A stretch of DNA of 64,000 bases, from contig NZ_QFYS01000010.1 in the NCBI RefSeq assembly GCF_003254525.1, positions 62,001-126,000 on the forward strand, written 5' to 3'. The translations under genes were made by a program, and so were the position numbers. Of this stretch, positions 53,979 through 61,743 are shown one piece after another. Source of the stretch: Phenylobacterium kunshanense. GTDB taxonomy: Bacteria; Pseudomonadota; Alphaproteobacteria; Caulobacterales; Caulobacteraceae. Under the pieces are notes generated by a model. That model searched no databases and had not been told where the DNA came from. It saw nothing but the letters and a program-made list of their open reading frames with translations. The number at the start of each line of letters is the position of its first letter. Position 1 is the stretch's first letter.

Positions 53979-54921
53979 GATCGGAATGGCGGCCGTACCG
54001 GGCGCCGAGCTCGGTCATCACCGCCTCGAACTCGTCGATCGTCTCGCGGAGGATCTGGGCGACCGGCTTCACGCTCTCGATCCGCCCCGCCACCTGGCCG
54101 GTGAGCGGAATCGCCGCCTCCAGATCGCCGCCGAAGTAGAGGTCGAGGATGTTGGCCATCTCGCCCATGATGTTCGGCGGCGGCTCCAGCTCCAGCCGCG
54201 TGGTCCGCTCGGTGCGCAGCGCCCGCAGCGCCGGCCCGGGTCCCTGCCGGTTGAGGAAAACCGTGTCGGTCTCCTTGGCCGCGACGATGGCGTCCTTCCA
54301 GTTCTGGTGAACCGGGCTCTCGGCGGCCGAGACCATGCGCGTGCCCATCTGCACCGCCTCGGCGCCGAGGGCGAAGGCGGCGGCCATGCTGCGGCCATCG
54401 GTGATCCCGCCGGCGGCGATGATCGGCACGCCCGTCTTCGAGGCGACCAGCGGCAGCAGCACCATGGTCGAGACGTCGCGGCTGTTCTTGAAGCCACCGC
54501 CCTCGCCGCCTTCCACCACCAGGCCGTCCACGCCGGCCTCGATCGCCTTCAGCGCCGCCGACAGCGACGGCACCACGTGGAACACGGTCAGGCCCCGCCC
54601 CTTCAGGGCCTCGCAGTAGCGGTTAGGGTCCCCCGCCGAGGTGGTGACGAACCGCACGCCCTGGTCGGCCACGAAGCTCACGATGTCAGGATCGCGGACG
54701 AAGGCCTGGGCCACGTTGATCCCCCACGGCTTGTCCGTGAGGGTCTTCATCTTCTTCACCTCCTCGCGCACCTCGTCGAGCCGTCCCGAAGACGTCTCGA
54801 TGATCCCGAGGCCGCCAGCGTTCGAAACGGCGCTGGCGAGCTGCGAGCGCGCGATCCAGCCCATCGGCGCCTGCACGATCGGATACTGCACGCCCAGCAG
54901 GTCGGCGATGCGGTTCTTCAT
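53962..54921 (-). CDS. Nitronate monooxygenase/FMN-dependent oxidoreductase family
   Basis: A 319-residue TIM-barrel flavoenzyme of the 2-nitropropane dioxygenase family. N-terminal QYPIVQAPMGWIARSQLASA, phosphate loop VEGGEGGGFKNS, and IIAAGGITDGRSMAAAFALG with GAEAVQMGTRMV. It oxidises nitronates or reduces enoyl-CoA-type substrates. Its last residues (HSDPLVPA and stop) come from the REP element, so the C-terminus has been replaced or extended by repeat insertion. Confidence 0.88.
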   Translation of the reverse strand: MKNRIADLLGVQYPIVQAPMGWIARSQLASAVSNAGGLGIIETSSGRLDEVREEVKKMKTLTDKPWGINVAQAFVRDPDIVSFVADQGVRFVTTSAGDPNRYCEALKGRGLTVFHVVPSLSAALKAIEAGVDGLVVEGGEGGGFKNSRDVSTMVLLPLVASKTGVPIIAAGGITDGRSMAAAFALGAEAVQMGTRMVSAAESPVHQNWKDAIVAAKETDTVFLNRQGPGPALRALRTERTTRLELEPPPNIMGEMANILDLYFGGDLEAAIPLTGQVAGRIESVKPVAQILRETIDEFEAVMTELGARYGRHSDPLVPA

Positions 54922-54981
54922 GTCGTCCTCCCCATTTTGGAGGGGAATATCGCCCGGGGACGGCGGAATTCAAACAATCGT

Positions 54982-56094
54982 TTAGAGCCCCAGCCGCTTC
55001 GCGACCTCTTCCCCGATCGCCAGGGACGACGTCAGGCCCGGGCTCTCGATCCCGAACAGCGCGACGAGCCCCGGCAGGCCGTGGAGGTCCGCCCCGTCCA
55101 GCCGAAAGTCCGGCTGCGGGTCGGCGGGCCCGTGGATCTTGGGCCGGATGCCGGCGTAGTCGGGGGTGAGCGCGCCGTCGGGCAGGCCCGGCCAGAACTT
55201 GCGGATGTAGGCGTAGAAGCCCGCCGCGGCCGAGGGATCCACGCTGTAGTCCAGGGTGTCCACATAGGTCAGGTCCGGCCCGAACACCGCCTGCCCGCCG
55301 AGGTCGCGGCGATAGTGGGTGCCGAGCGCCCCGGGGATGGGCGGCGGGTAGATCAGGCGTCGGAACGGCGCCTTGCCGGCCAGCCGGAAGTACATGCCCT
55401 TGCCGTAGTGGCCCGGCGGGATCTGGTCCGTCGGGAAGCCCTCGATCAGGCCCGCCACGTGCTGGGCGCTCAGCCCCGGCGCCGTGACCAGCAGCCGGCA
55501 CGTCAGGGTCGTGGGCTCGGGCCCGCCCGCGCGCACCGAGAAGCCGCCGCCTTCCAGCGGGGTCGCGCCCTCGAACGGCGTGGACAGCACCACCGCCCCG
55601 CCGGCCGTTTCGATCTCGCCCTGCAGGGCCAGCATGTAGGCATGGCTCTCGAACACCCCGCTCTGCGGCGACAGCAGCGCGCCGGCGCACGACAGCTCGG
55701 GCTCCAGCGCAAGGGCCTGGGCGCGGGTCAGCCGCGCCATCCCCTCGACGTCGTTGGTCAGGGCCTGTTCCAGGATGGCGTCCAGCCGCGGCAGGTCCGC
55801 CTCCGTCTCGGCCACCACCAGCTTGCCGCAGCGGTCGTACTGGACGTGATGGGCGTCGCAGAAGGCGTACAGCATCCGCCGCCCCTCCACGCACAGCCGG
55901 GCTTTCAGGGAGCCGGTCGGATAGTAGAGCCCGCCGTGGATGACCTCGGAATTGCGCGAGGAGACGCCCTGGCCGATGGCGGAGTCCTGCTCCAGCACGG
56001 CCACCACCAGCCCGCGGCGTGACAGGGCATAGCCGCAGGCCAGGCCCACCGCGCCCGCGCCCACCACCACCGCATCGAAATCGAACTCGGCCAT
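54982..56094 (-). CDS. FAD-dependent oxidoreductase (2-hydroxyglutarate oxidase-like)
   Basis: A 370-residue DAO-fold enzyme. FAD motif VVVGAGAVGLACGYALSRRG (residues 9-28), then SSRNSEVIHGGLYYPTGSLK, typical of L-2-hydroxyglutarate oxidase LhgO/YgaF, which also oxidises other 2-hydroxyacids. Located 60 bases upstream of the nitronate monooxygenase gene on the same strand, so possibly co-expressed. Confidence 0.85.
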   Translation of the reverse strand: MAEFDFDAVVVGAGAVGLACGYALSRRGLVVAVLEQDSAIGQGVSSRNSEVIHGGLYYPTGSLKARLCVEGRRMLYAFCDAHHVQYDRCGKLVVAETEADLPRLDAILEQALTNDVEGMARLTRAQALALEPELSCAGALLSPQSGVFESHAYMLALQGEIETAGGAVVLSTPFEGATPLEGGGFSVRAGGPEPTTLTCRLLVTAPGLSAQHVAGLIEGFPTDQIPPGHYGKGMYFRLAGKAPFRRLIYPPPIPGALGTHYRRDLGGQAVFGPDLTYVDTLDYSVDPSAAAGFYAYIRKFWPGLPDGALTPDYAGIRPKIHGPADPQPDFRLDGADLHGLPGLVALFGIESPGLTSSLAIGEEVAKRLGL

Positions 56095-56240
56095 CCGTCC
56101 CCGCTACCGCGCCAGCCCAGGCGCCTCAGCGCCTTTTGAAACCACAGAAAACGCAGAAGGCACAGAAGAGGACGTCACGCGACCGCGCCGCGCCCCGCTC
56201 GGCGTCTTCCGCGTCTTCTGCCATTCCCGCGAAGCGCCCC

Positions 56241-56924
56241 CTACGCCCCGAGGAAATGCAGGCGCACCGTCTCGCGGAACATCATCGTCTGGCGGCTGAT
56301 CGCGCCGGAATCCTGCAGGGCCCTTGCGATGGTCATGCCGCCATAGGTGAAGGCCAGGATCGCGTCGGCCAGGTCCTCCAGGCTCGCCTTGCCCTTGGGC
56401 GGATAGGCGTCGGCGATCTCGCGCAGCCACGACAGGAACAGCGTCCGCCAGTTCACCACATGATCGATGACGAGCTGGCGGGTCGCCCGGTCCCACGACT
56501 GGTCCTGGAACGTCACCGTGGCGACCATGCAGCCGGGGTGCCCGTCGGTCTGGGTCTCCATGGCCTCGGCGTAGAACTTCAGGAAGATCAGGAAGCTGTG
56601 CAGCGGGTCGTCGGACAGCTCTCTGGCGCGCGCCGACATCTCGTCCAGGAACTGGGCGTTGCGGGTCGTGTAGCTCTCGATGAGCTGCCGGGCGAGATCG
56701 CTCTTGTCCTTGAAATGGTAGAAGAAGCCGCTCTTGGTGATGCCCGCGGCGTCCACCAGCTCCTCGATCGAGGTGGAGGCGAACCCCTTCCGGATCACGC
56801 TCTCGTAGGTGAGGTCCAGGATGCGTTCGCGCGTCCGTTCGCCCTTGGAGCGCGGTTCCAACTGCACCGCGGGTGCAGTTTTGCCCTGGCCTTCCGACGC
56901 CATTCCCGACGAGTCCTGCTTCAC
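56241..56924 (-). CDS. TetR/AcrR family regulator
   Basis: A 227-residue regulator: helix-turn-helix about residues 29-76 (RTRERILDLTYESVIRKGFA, then SIEELVDAAGITKSGFFYHF, then KDKSDLARQLI) and a helical C-terminal domain with GGMTIARALQDSGAI. Its N-terminal extension is disordered. It diverges from the TTC38-like gene (57049) and could control it. Confidence 0.9.
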   Translation of the reverse strand: MKQDSSGMASEGQGKTAPAVQLEPRSKGERTRERILDLTYESVIRKGFASTSIEELVDAAGITKSGFFYHFKDKSDLARQLIESYTTRNAQFLDEMSARARELSDDPLHSFLIFLKFYAEAMETQTDGHPGCMVATVTFQDQSWDRATRQLVIDHVVNWRTLFLSWLREIADAYPPKGKASLEDLADAILAFTYGGMTIARALQDSGAISRQTMMFRETVRLHFLGA

Positions 56925-57048
56925 ATCCGGGCCAAGCCGTTCAAACTACGCTGGAAACCCGCCGACCTGCGAACCGACCGCGCGACCGCTGGAGACGTGG
57001 CCTCAGACCCCGTACCCCTCGCCGCCCCGAGATTGAGGAGAACGAGAC

Positions 57049-58347
57049 ATGGCGAAGGATCACCACGGCCTGGAGCTGACGGGCGCGAGCGCGACCGCCG
57101 CCGGACTATACCAGAAGGCCCTCGAGGCCCAAATCTGCTACGCGGGCGACGCGTTCACGCCCCTGGAGGCCGCGCTCGCGGACAGCCCCGACTTCGTCAT
57201 GGCCCACGTCCTCAAGGGCTGGATCACCCTGATGGGCGCCGACACCCCCACGGCGGCCATCGGCGCGGCGGCCTATGAGGCGGCCCGCACCCTGCCGGCC
57301 AGTTCCCGCGAGCAGGGCCACATCGCCGCCCTCGCCGCCCTGCTGGCCGGCGAACTCCGCGGCGCCGCGCGCATCCTGGAAGACGTCACCATCGAGCACC
57401 CCCATGACCTGCTGGCGCTGCAGGCGGGCCAGAACATGGACTTCCTGCTGGGCGATGCGCGTATGAAGCGCGATCGCATCGGCCGCGTCCTGCCGCACTG
57501 GTCGCGCGACATGCCCGGCTGGCACGGGGTGCTCGGGCTGCACGCCTTCGGCCTGGAGGAGACCGGCCACTACGAGCGCGCCGAGGACGCGGGCCGCGAG
57601 GCGATCTCGCTGCAGCCGCGCAACAACTGGGCCCAGCACGCCGTGGCCCACGTGATGGTCATGCAGGGGCGGCACGCCGACGGGGTCCGCTGGATGCGCC
57701 AGGAGAACGCGGCCTGGCAGCCGGAAGCGATGCTGGGCGTCCACAACTGGTGGCACACGGCCCTCTTCCACATGGGCCTCGGCGAGACCAGCGAAGTGCT
57801 CGCCCTCTACGATGGTCCGATCTACGGGGAGCCGACGGCCTTCGGGTTCAACATGGCCGACGCCGCCGCCCTGCTGTGGCGCCTGGAGCTTATGGGCGTG
57901 GATGTCGGCGGGCGCTGGAACATCCTCGCCGACCGCTTCGCGAGCGAGCCCGCGGGCCGGAACGCCTTCGTCGACACCCATGCCATGATGGCCTATGTGG
58001 GCGCCGGCCGCGACGCCGACCAGGCCGCGCTGCTGGCGGCGCAGGACCAGGCGATAGCGGGACCGGGCGACAACGCCATGTTCGTGCGCGATGTGGGCCG
58101 CTTCACGATCCCGGCGATCCAGGCGTTCGGGCGCGGCGACGACGCCAAGGCCATCGAGCTCCTGCGTGACGTCCGCAACCGCGCCGGCCGGTTCGGCGGC
58201 AGCCACGCCCAGCGGGACGTCCTGGACCTCACCCTCATCGCAGCCGCCCGCCGCGCGGGCGCGACCGCCCTGGAACGCGCCCTGCTGGCCGAGCGGGAGG
58301 CCGCCATGCCGCTCGCTCGCGAAGCCATCAGGGCCCTTGCCGCCTGA
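57049..58347 (+). CDS. Tetratricopeptide repeat protein (TTC38-like)
   Basis: A 432-residue helical-repeat protein of the TTC38 family: paired helices with spaced Ala/Gly/Leu, LHAFGLEETGHYERAEDAGR, NNWAQHAVAHVMVMQGRHAD, and HNWWHTALFHMGLGETSEVL, which are family-typical. No signal peptide. Function unknown; a binding scaffold. Diverges from the TetR gene, with GGAG before the ATG. Confidence 0.85.
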   Translation: MAKDHHGLELTGASATAAGLYQKALEAQICYAGDAFTPLEAALADSPDFVMAHVLKGWITLMGADTPTAAIGAAAYEAARTLPASSREQGHIAALAALLAGELRGAARILEDVTIEHPHDLLALQAGQNMDFLLGDARMKRDRIGRVLPHWSRDMPGWHGVLGLHAFGLEETGHYERAEDAGREAISLQPRNNWAQHAVAHVMVMQGRHADGVRWMRQENAAWQPEAMLGVHNWWHTALFHMGLGETSEVLALYDGPIYGEPTAFGFNMADAAALLWRLELMGVDVGGRWNILADRFASEPAGRNAFVDTHAMMAYVGAGRDADQAALLAAQDQAIAGPGDNAMFVRDVGRFTIPAIQAFGRGDDAKAIELLRDVRNRAGRFGGSHAQRDVLDLTLIAAARRAGATALERALLAEREAAMPLAREAIRALAA

Positions 58348-58359
58348 CCTGCGCGGCGT

Positions 58360-58384
58360 CCCGGCCGGTTCGACGCCGGCCGGG
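58360..58384 (+). terminator. Hairpin after TTC38-like gene, possible terminator
   Basis: Stem CCCGGCCGG (58360-58368) with CCGGCCGGG (58376-58384), loop of 7, followed by GTGTTGTTC. The T content is weak, so it may be a terminator or just a stable 3' hairpin. Confidence 0.5.
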
Positions 58385-58449
58385 AACGTGCGTGTTGTTC
58401 GATAGGCGGAAGCTCCTTAGCCTTGCCGCCAAAATCGGGGAGGGTTCTC

Positions 58450-59622
58450 ATGCGTAAGGTGCTTGGTCTGGCCGCGGCCGCGGCGTGCATGGTCGTGGGC
58501 GCCGCCCAGGCCCAGGTCCCGCTCAAGCCGGGGACACCCTCGATCCTGGTCTGGAGTCCCCAGCAGCAGAGCGACTGGTACCGCGACATCGAGAGCGTCT
58601 ACCAGGTCGCCACCGTGCCGCGCGGCGACAAGGTCCATCCCCTGCCGATGGCGGACCGGCAGATCGACGTCGCCTTCGACTACGAGGGCAAGCGCTGGAC
58701 CCTCGACGACTACATGAAGGCCTACAATGTCTCGGGCGTCCTGGTGCTGAAGGACGGCAAGGTGGTGCTCGAGCGGTACGGCATGGGCCGCAAGCCCGAG
58801 GATCGCTGGACCTCGTTCTCGGTCGCCAAGTCGGTCACCGCCACCCTCGTGGGCGCGGCGATCCAGGACGGCAAGATCAAGAGCATGTCCGCCCCGGTCA
58901 CCGACTACATCCCCGAGCTCAAGGGCTCCGGCTACGACGGCGTCACGGTCCGCCAGCTCCTGATGATGAGCTCGGGCGTGAAGTGGAACGAGGACTACGC
59001 CGATCCCAATTCCGACGTCGCCCGTTCGGCGACCCTGCCGGTCACCCCCGGCCAGAATCCGCTGGTCACCTATATGAGCCGGCTGCCGCGCGCCAAGGAG
59101 CCCGGGACCTTCTTCAACTACAACACGGGCGAGACCGACCTCGTGGGCATCCTGGTGTCCCGCGCGGTCGGCAAGAGCCTGGCGGAGTACACCTCCGAAA
59201 AGATCTGGAAGCCGTTCGGCATGGAGCGGGACGCCATCTGGGTCGTCGACCCGGCGGGCCATGAACGCGGCGGCTGCTGCATGTCGATCACCCTGCGCGA
59301 CTATGGCCGCATCGGCCTCTTCATGCTGGACGAGGGCCGCGCCGGTGGACAGCCGATGCTGCCGCCCAGCTGGGCGCTGGAGGCCACCTCGCCCCAGATC
59401 ACCAACGGCGCGCCGGCGCCCGGCTACGGCTATTTCTGGTGGATGGCTCCCTACGGCGCCTACGAGGCCCGAGGTATCTTTGGCCAGTCGATCAGCACGT
59501 TCCGGGATGATCGCATCGTCGTGGTGATCAACTCGGCCTGGCCCACGGCGGTCGGCCGCGACCTGACCCTGTCGCGCGCGGCCTTCATCAACGCTGCGCG
59601 CGCCGCCGCCAAGGCGCACTGA
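58450..59622 (+). CDS. Secreted serine hydrolase (class C beta-lactamase fold)
   Basis: A 390-residue protein with signal peptide MRKVLGLAAAAACMVVGAAQ and a beta-lactamase-like domain: S124-x-x-K127 in TSFSVAKSVT, and Y-N in FFNYNTGETD. Length and motifs fit esterase/beta-lactamase family (DUF-type serine hydrolases), not a certified beta-lactamase. GGGAGGG lies 7 bases before the ATG; an ATG at 58423 is possible but without a signal peptide fit. Confidence 0.88.
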   Translation: MRKVLGLAAAAACMVVGAAQAQVPLKPGTPSILVWSPQQQSDWYRDIESVYQVATVPRGDKVHPLPMADRQIDVAFDYEGKRWTLDDYMKAYNVSGVLVLKDGKVVLERYGMGRKPEDRWTSFSVAKSVTATLVGAAIQDGKIKSMSAPVTDYIPELKGSGYDGVTVRQLLMMSSGVKWNEDYADPNSDVARSATLPVTPGQNPLVTYMSRLPRAKEPGTFFNYNTGETDLVGILVSRAVGKSLAEYTSEKIWKPFGMERDAIWVVDPAGHERGGCCMSITLRDYGRIGLFMLDEGRAGGQPMLPPSWALEATSPQITNGAPAPGYGYFWWMAPYGAYEARGIFGQSISTFRDDRIVVVINSAWPTAVGRDLTLSRAAFINAARAAAKAH

Positions 59623-59634
59623 TACGGACGCCCG

Positions 59635-59667
59635 CCGGTCCGGACGCCTGCACAAGCGCCGGACCGG
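59635..59667. terminator. Hairpin between serine hydrolase and sulfotransferase genes
   Basis: CCGGTCCGG (59635-59643) pairs with CCGGACCGG (59659-59667), loop of 15 bases. No T run follows on either strand, so it may be an attenuating or stabilising hairpin. Confidence 0.4.
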
Positions 59668-59747
59668 TCGGCGGAATCGCGGATTGAGGATCAAAGAACG
59701 CGGTTCTATGCCTGCCGCCCTCGAAAGACCGAAGGCAGACCAGCTCC

Positions 59748-60662
59748 GTGACCACCCTCCTCCCCCGAAAGACCCGCGAACTTCACAACCACCACATGGA
59801 CTCGACCGTGTGGAACGACTTCGCCTTCCGCGACGACGACGTGATCGTCGGCACCTACGCCAAGAGCGGCACCACCTGGACTCAGCAGATCGTCGGCCAG
59901 CTCATCTTCCAGGGCGACCCCGACGTGCGGATCGCCGATCTCTCGCCCTGGTGGGACATGCGGATCATTCCCCCCGAGGTCCGCGAGGCCGTGCTCGCCC
60001 AGACGCATCGCCGGGTGCTGAAGACCCACCTGCCGGTCGATGCGCTCGTGATGTCGCCCAAGGCGAAGTACCTCTATGTCGCCCGCGACGGCCGCGACGT
60101 GGTGATGAGCCTCTACAATCACCACGCGGGCTTCGCGCCCCTGGCCTATGAGCTGCTGAACGGCACGCCCGGCCTCGTCGGTCCCGAACTGCCGGTGGCC
60201 GATCCCGACCCGCGCCGCTACTTCCGCACCTGGCTCGACAACGACGGCGCCCCGTTCTGGTCGTTCTGGGAGAACATCGCGACCTGGTGGGCGATCCGCG
60301 ACCTGCCGAACGTCAAACTGGTCCACTTCGCCGATCTCAAACGCGACCTTGCGGGCGAGATGCAGGGCATCGCTGAATTCCTCGGCGTAGACGTCCCCGC
60401 CGACCGCTGGCCCCAGGTGGTCGAGCACTGCACCTTCGACTGGATGAAGGCCAACGCCGAGAAGGTCGCCCCGTTGGGCGGCGCGGTGTGGGAAGGCGGC
60501 GCCAGCACCTTCATCAACAAGGGCGTCAACGGCCGCTGGCAGTCCGTCCTGACCGAGGGCGACAGCCGCGACTACGAACAGATGGCCGTGGAAAAGCTCG
60601 GCCGGGAGTGCGCCCACTGGCTCGCCACGGGCGAGCGCCAGGCGCCAGCCAAGGCTGCCTGA
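59748..60662 (+). CDS. Sulfotransferase
   Basis: A 304-residue cytosolic PAPS-dependent sulfotransferase. 5'-phosphosulfate loop TYAKSGTTWTQQIVG (about 36-50), KTHLPVDALV (catalytic-His neighbourhood), 3'-phosphate region YVARDGRDVVMSLYNHH, and the closing loop FINKGVNGRWQS. GTG start; the usual RKG dimer/PAPS motif is NKGVNGRW. Acceptor (phenol, steroid, amine) unknown. Followed closely by the small-RNA terminator on the other strand. Confidence 0.9.
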   Translation: MTTLLPRKTRELHNHHMDSTVWNDFAFRDDDVIVGTYAKSGTTWTQQIVGQLIFQGDPDVRIADLSPWWDMRIIPPEVREAVLAQTHRRVLKTHLPVDALVMSPKAKYLYVARDGRDVVMSLYNHHAGFAPLAYELLNGTPGLVGPELPVADPDPRRYFRTWLDNDGAPFWSFWENIATWWAIRDLPNVKLVHFADLKRDLAGEMQGIAEFLGVDVPADRWPQVVEHCTFDWMKANAEKVAPLGGAVWEGGASTFINKGVNGRWQSVLTEGDSRDYEQMAVEKLGRECAHWLATGERQAPAKAA

Positions 60663-60664
60663 CC

Positions 60665-60802
60665 CCGAAACGCAAGAACGCCCCGGGAGGGCATCCCGGA
60701 GCGTTCGGCTGCGCTGGCGGTTATGGGGGACAGGGCCGCCAGCGTCATCCTTGGGCCGTCCAGTGTGGGCGCTGGACGCTATGGTGAAGCGGCTCTCGCC
60801 GC
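60665..60802 (-). ncRNA. Candidate FixK-activated small RNA (copy 2)
   Basis: Minus-strand hairpins in order: CGTCCAG with CTGGACG (60772-60778 with 60757-60763), GCTGGCGG with CCGCCAGC (60736-60743 with 60713-60720) presenting a loop with GTCCCCCATAA, then a terminator stem AACGCTCCGGGA with TCCCGGGGCGTT (60694-60705 with 60677-60688) followed by CTTGCGTTTC. A FixK box at 60837-60850 and TGTATT at 60809-60814 place the start near 60802 with standard class II spacing. It lies directly downstream of fixK on the same strand. Confidence 0.7.
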
Positions 60803-60836
60803 ACCGCCAATACAGCACGGCCGGATCTCGCCCGTG

Positions 60837-60850
60837 TTGATCGAGGTCAA
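60837..60850. promoter_or_regulatory. FixK/FNR box just after the fixK stop codon
   Basis: Read on the minus strand, TTGACCTCGATCAA matches TTGAT-N4-ATCAA at 9 of 10. It begins two bases after the fixK stop. A -10-like TGTATT is at exactly the distance expected for a -41.5 activator site, giving a transcript from about 60802 into the small-RNA hairpins. Confidence 0.75.
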
Positions 60851-60852
60851 GT

Positions 60853-61524
60853 TCAGGGAGAAACGTCCGATGTTCCGCCCGCCTCTCGCGCGGCCCCGGC
60901 GGACTCGCCGTCTCCCACGTCGAAGGCGGTCCGTCGCAGCGTGAAGCTGCGCCGTCCGTTGATCGTCAGCACGCCTTCGTCCGCGAGCTCCTTCAGCACC
61001 CGGCTCAGCGTCTCCGGCGCCAGTCCGAGAAAGTCGCCGATGTCCCGGCGGCTCATGGGCAGGGGCACAGTCCGGCCCGGCCGGCCGCCCTCGTGTCGCC
61101 ACAGCCAGGTGAAGAACCATTGCACCCGCTCGGCCGCCGGAAGGTGCGCCACGTGCGCCACGTGGTGGGCCAGTTCGCGGTACTGTTGATTGCTTGTCCG
61201 GATCAGCTTGATCGTCACCTCGGTCGACCGCGCCGACAGCTCCAGAACGGACTGCAGCGGGTAGCGGGTGAGCGTCACGTCGGTGACCGCCTCGGCGGAC
61301 GAGACCTGTTGGTCGATGCTGTAGCCGAAGTGGTCCCCGGGCAGCAGGAAGGCCAGGATCTGCCGGTGGCCGTCGGCGCCGTTGATCTGCAGGCGAACGC
61401 AACCCTCGTCGACCCGGTACATCGCGGTTGCGGGATCGCCCTCATCGTAGATGACCTGCCCTCGCTCGAACGCCACCTGCCAGTGGCGCGCCTCGTCCAG
61501 CAGCGGCGCGTCATCGTTGTTCAT
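60853..61524 (-). CDS. fixK: Crp/Fnr-family regulator FixK
   Basis: A 223-residue regulator: cNMP-like beta-roll (about residues 15-100), long dimer helix, and a DNA-binding domain with SRRDIGDFLGLAPETLSRVL (E171, S174, R175, the E-SR trio that reads TTGAT half-sites). It lacks the FNR N-terminal cysteine cluster (only C42), so it is not itself an iron-sulfur sensor; that fits FixK, whose level is set by FixJ. I chose the ATG at 61524; upstream starts add an unlikely leader. It should activate the cco/fix, hemN, ompW and small-RNA promoters. Confidence 0.93.
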   Translation of the reverse strand: MNNDDAPLLDEARHWQVAFERGQVIYDEGDPATAMYRVDEGCVRLQINGADGHRQILAFLLPGDHFGYSIDQQVSSAEAVTDVTLTRYPLQSVLELSARSTEVTIKLIRTSNQQYRELAHHVAHVAHLPAAERVQWFFTWLWRHEGGRPGRTVPLPMSRRDIGDFLGLAPETLSRVLKELADEGVLTINGRRSFTLRRTAFDVGDGESAGAAREAGGTSDVSP

Positions 61525-61584
61525 ACACAACTCCGATCGCGGCGGCGGAACAGTCCGTCGCGCGAGCAGGCCCACCTTCGGACG

Positions 61585-61603
61585 GTCACACACCCGTCAC
61601 ACA
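61585..61603. promoter_or_regulatory. Direct repeat in fixK upstream region
   Basis: GTCACACA occurs at 61585-61592 and 61596-61603, separated by CCC, an 11-base period or one helical turn. On the minus strand these are TGTGTGAC repeats upstream of fixK. It is a candidate FixJ or other regulator site; it does not match rhizobial FixJ consensus clearly. Confidence 0.4.
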
Positions 61604-61743
61604 TGACTGAAATCAAAGGGTTGGCCTGCTGACGATCAGCTTGCTACCCAGAATGGGGAAAGCTGGCGCCAAAAGCGCGCCACGTCTGGCTTGACCGGCC
61701 GCCGCGCGACCCCGACCTTCCCGGAAAATAAAGGGAGGCGACC

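Noticed and set aside
56120..56160. Short CACAGAA-type repeats after the FAD oxidoreductase gene
   Set aside because: Imperfect and only a few units; no CRISPR-like spacing or regular repeat.
58450..59622. True class C beta-lactamase (resistance gene)
   Set aside because: The serine motif is present but the surrounding sequence is that of general serine hydrolases/esterases; no ampR or resistance context.
59674..59695. TTGAGGATCAA near 59685
   Set aside because: Half-sites are 3 bases apart instead of 6 between TTGA and TCAA, so it is not a FixK box.
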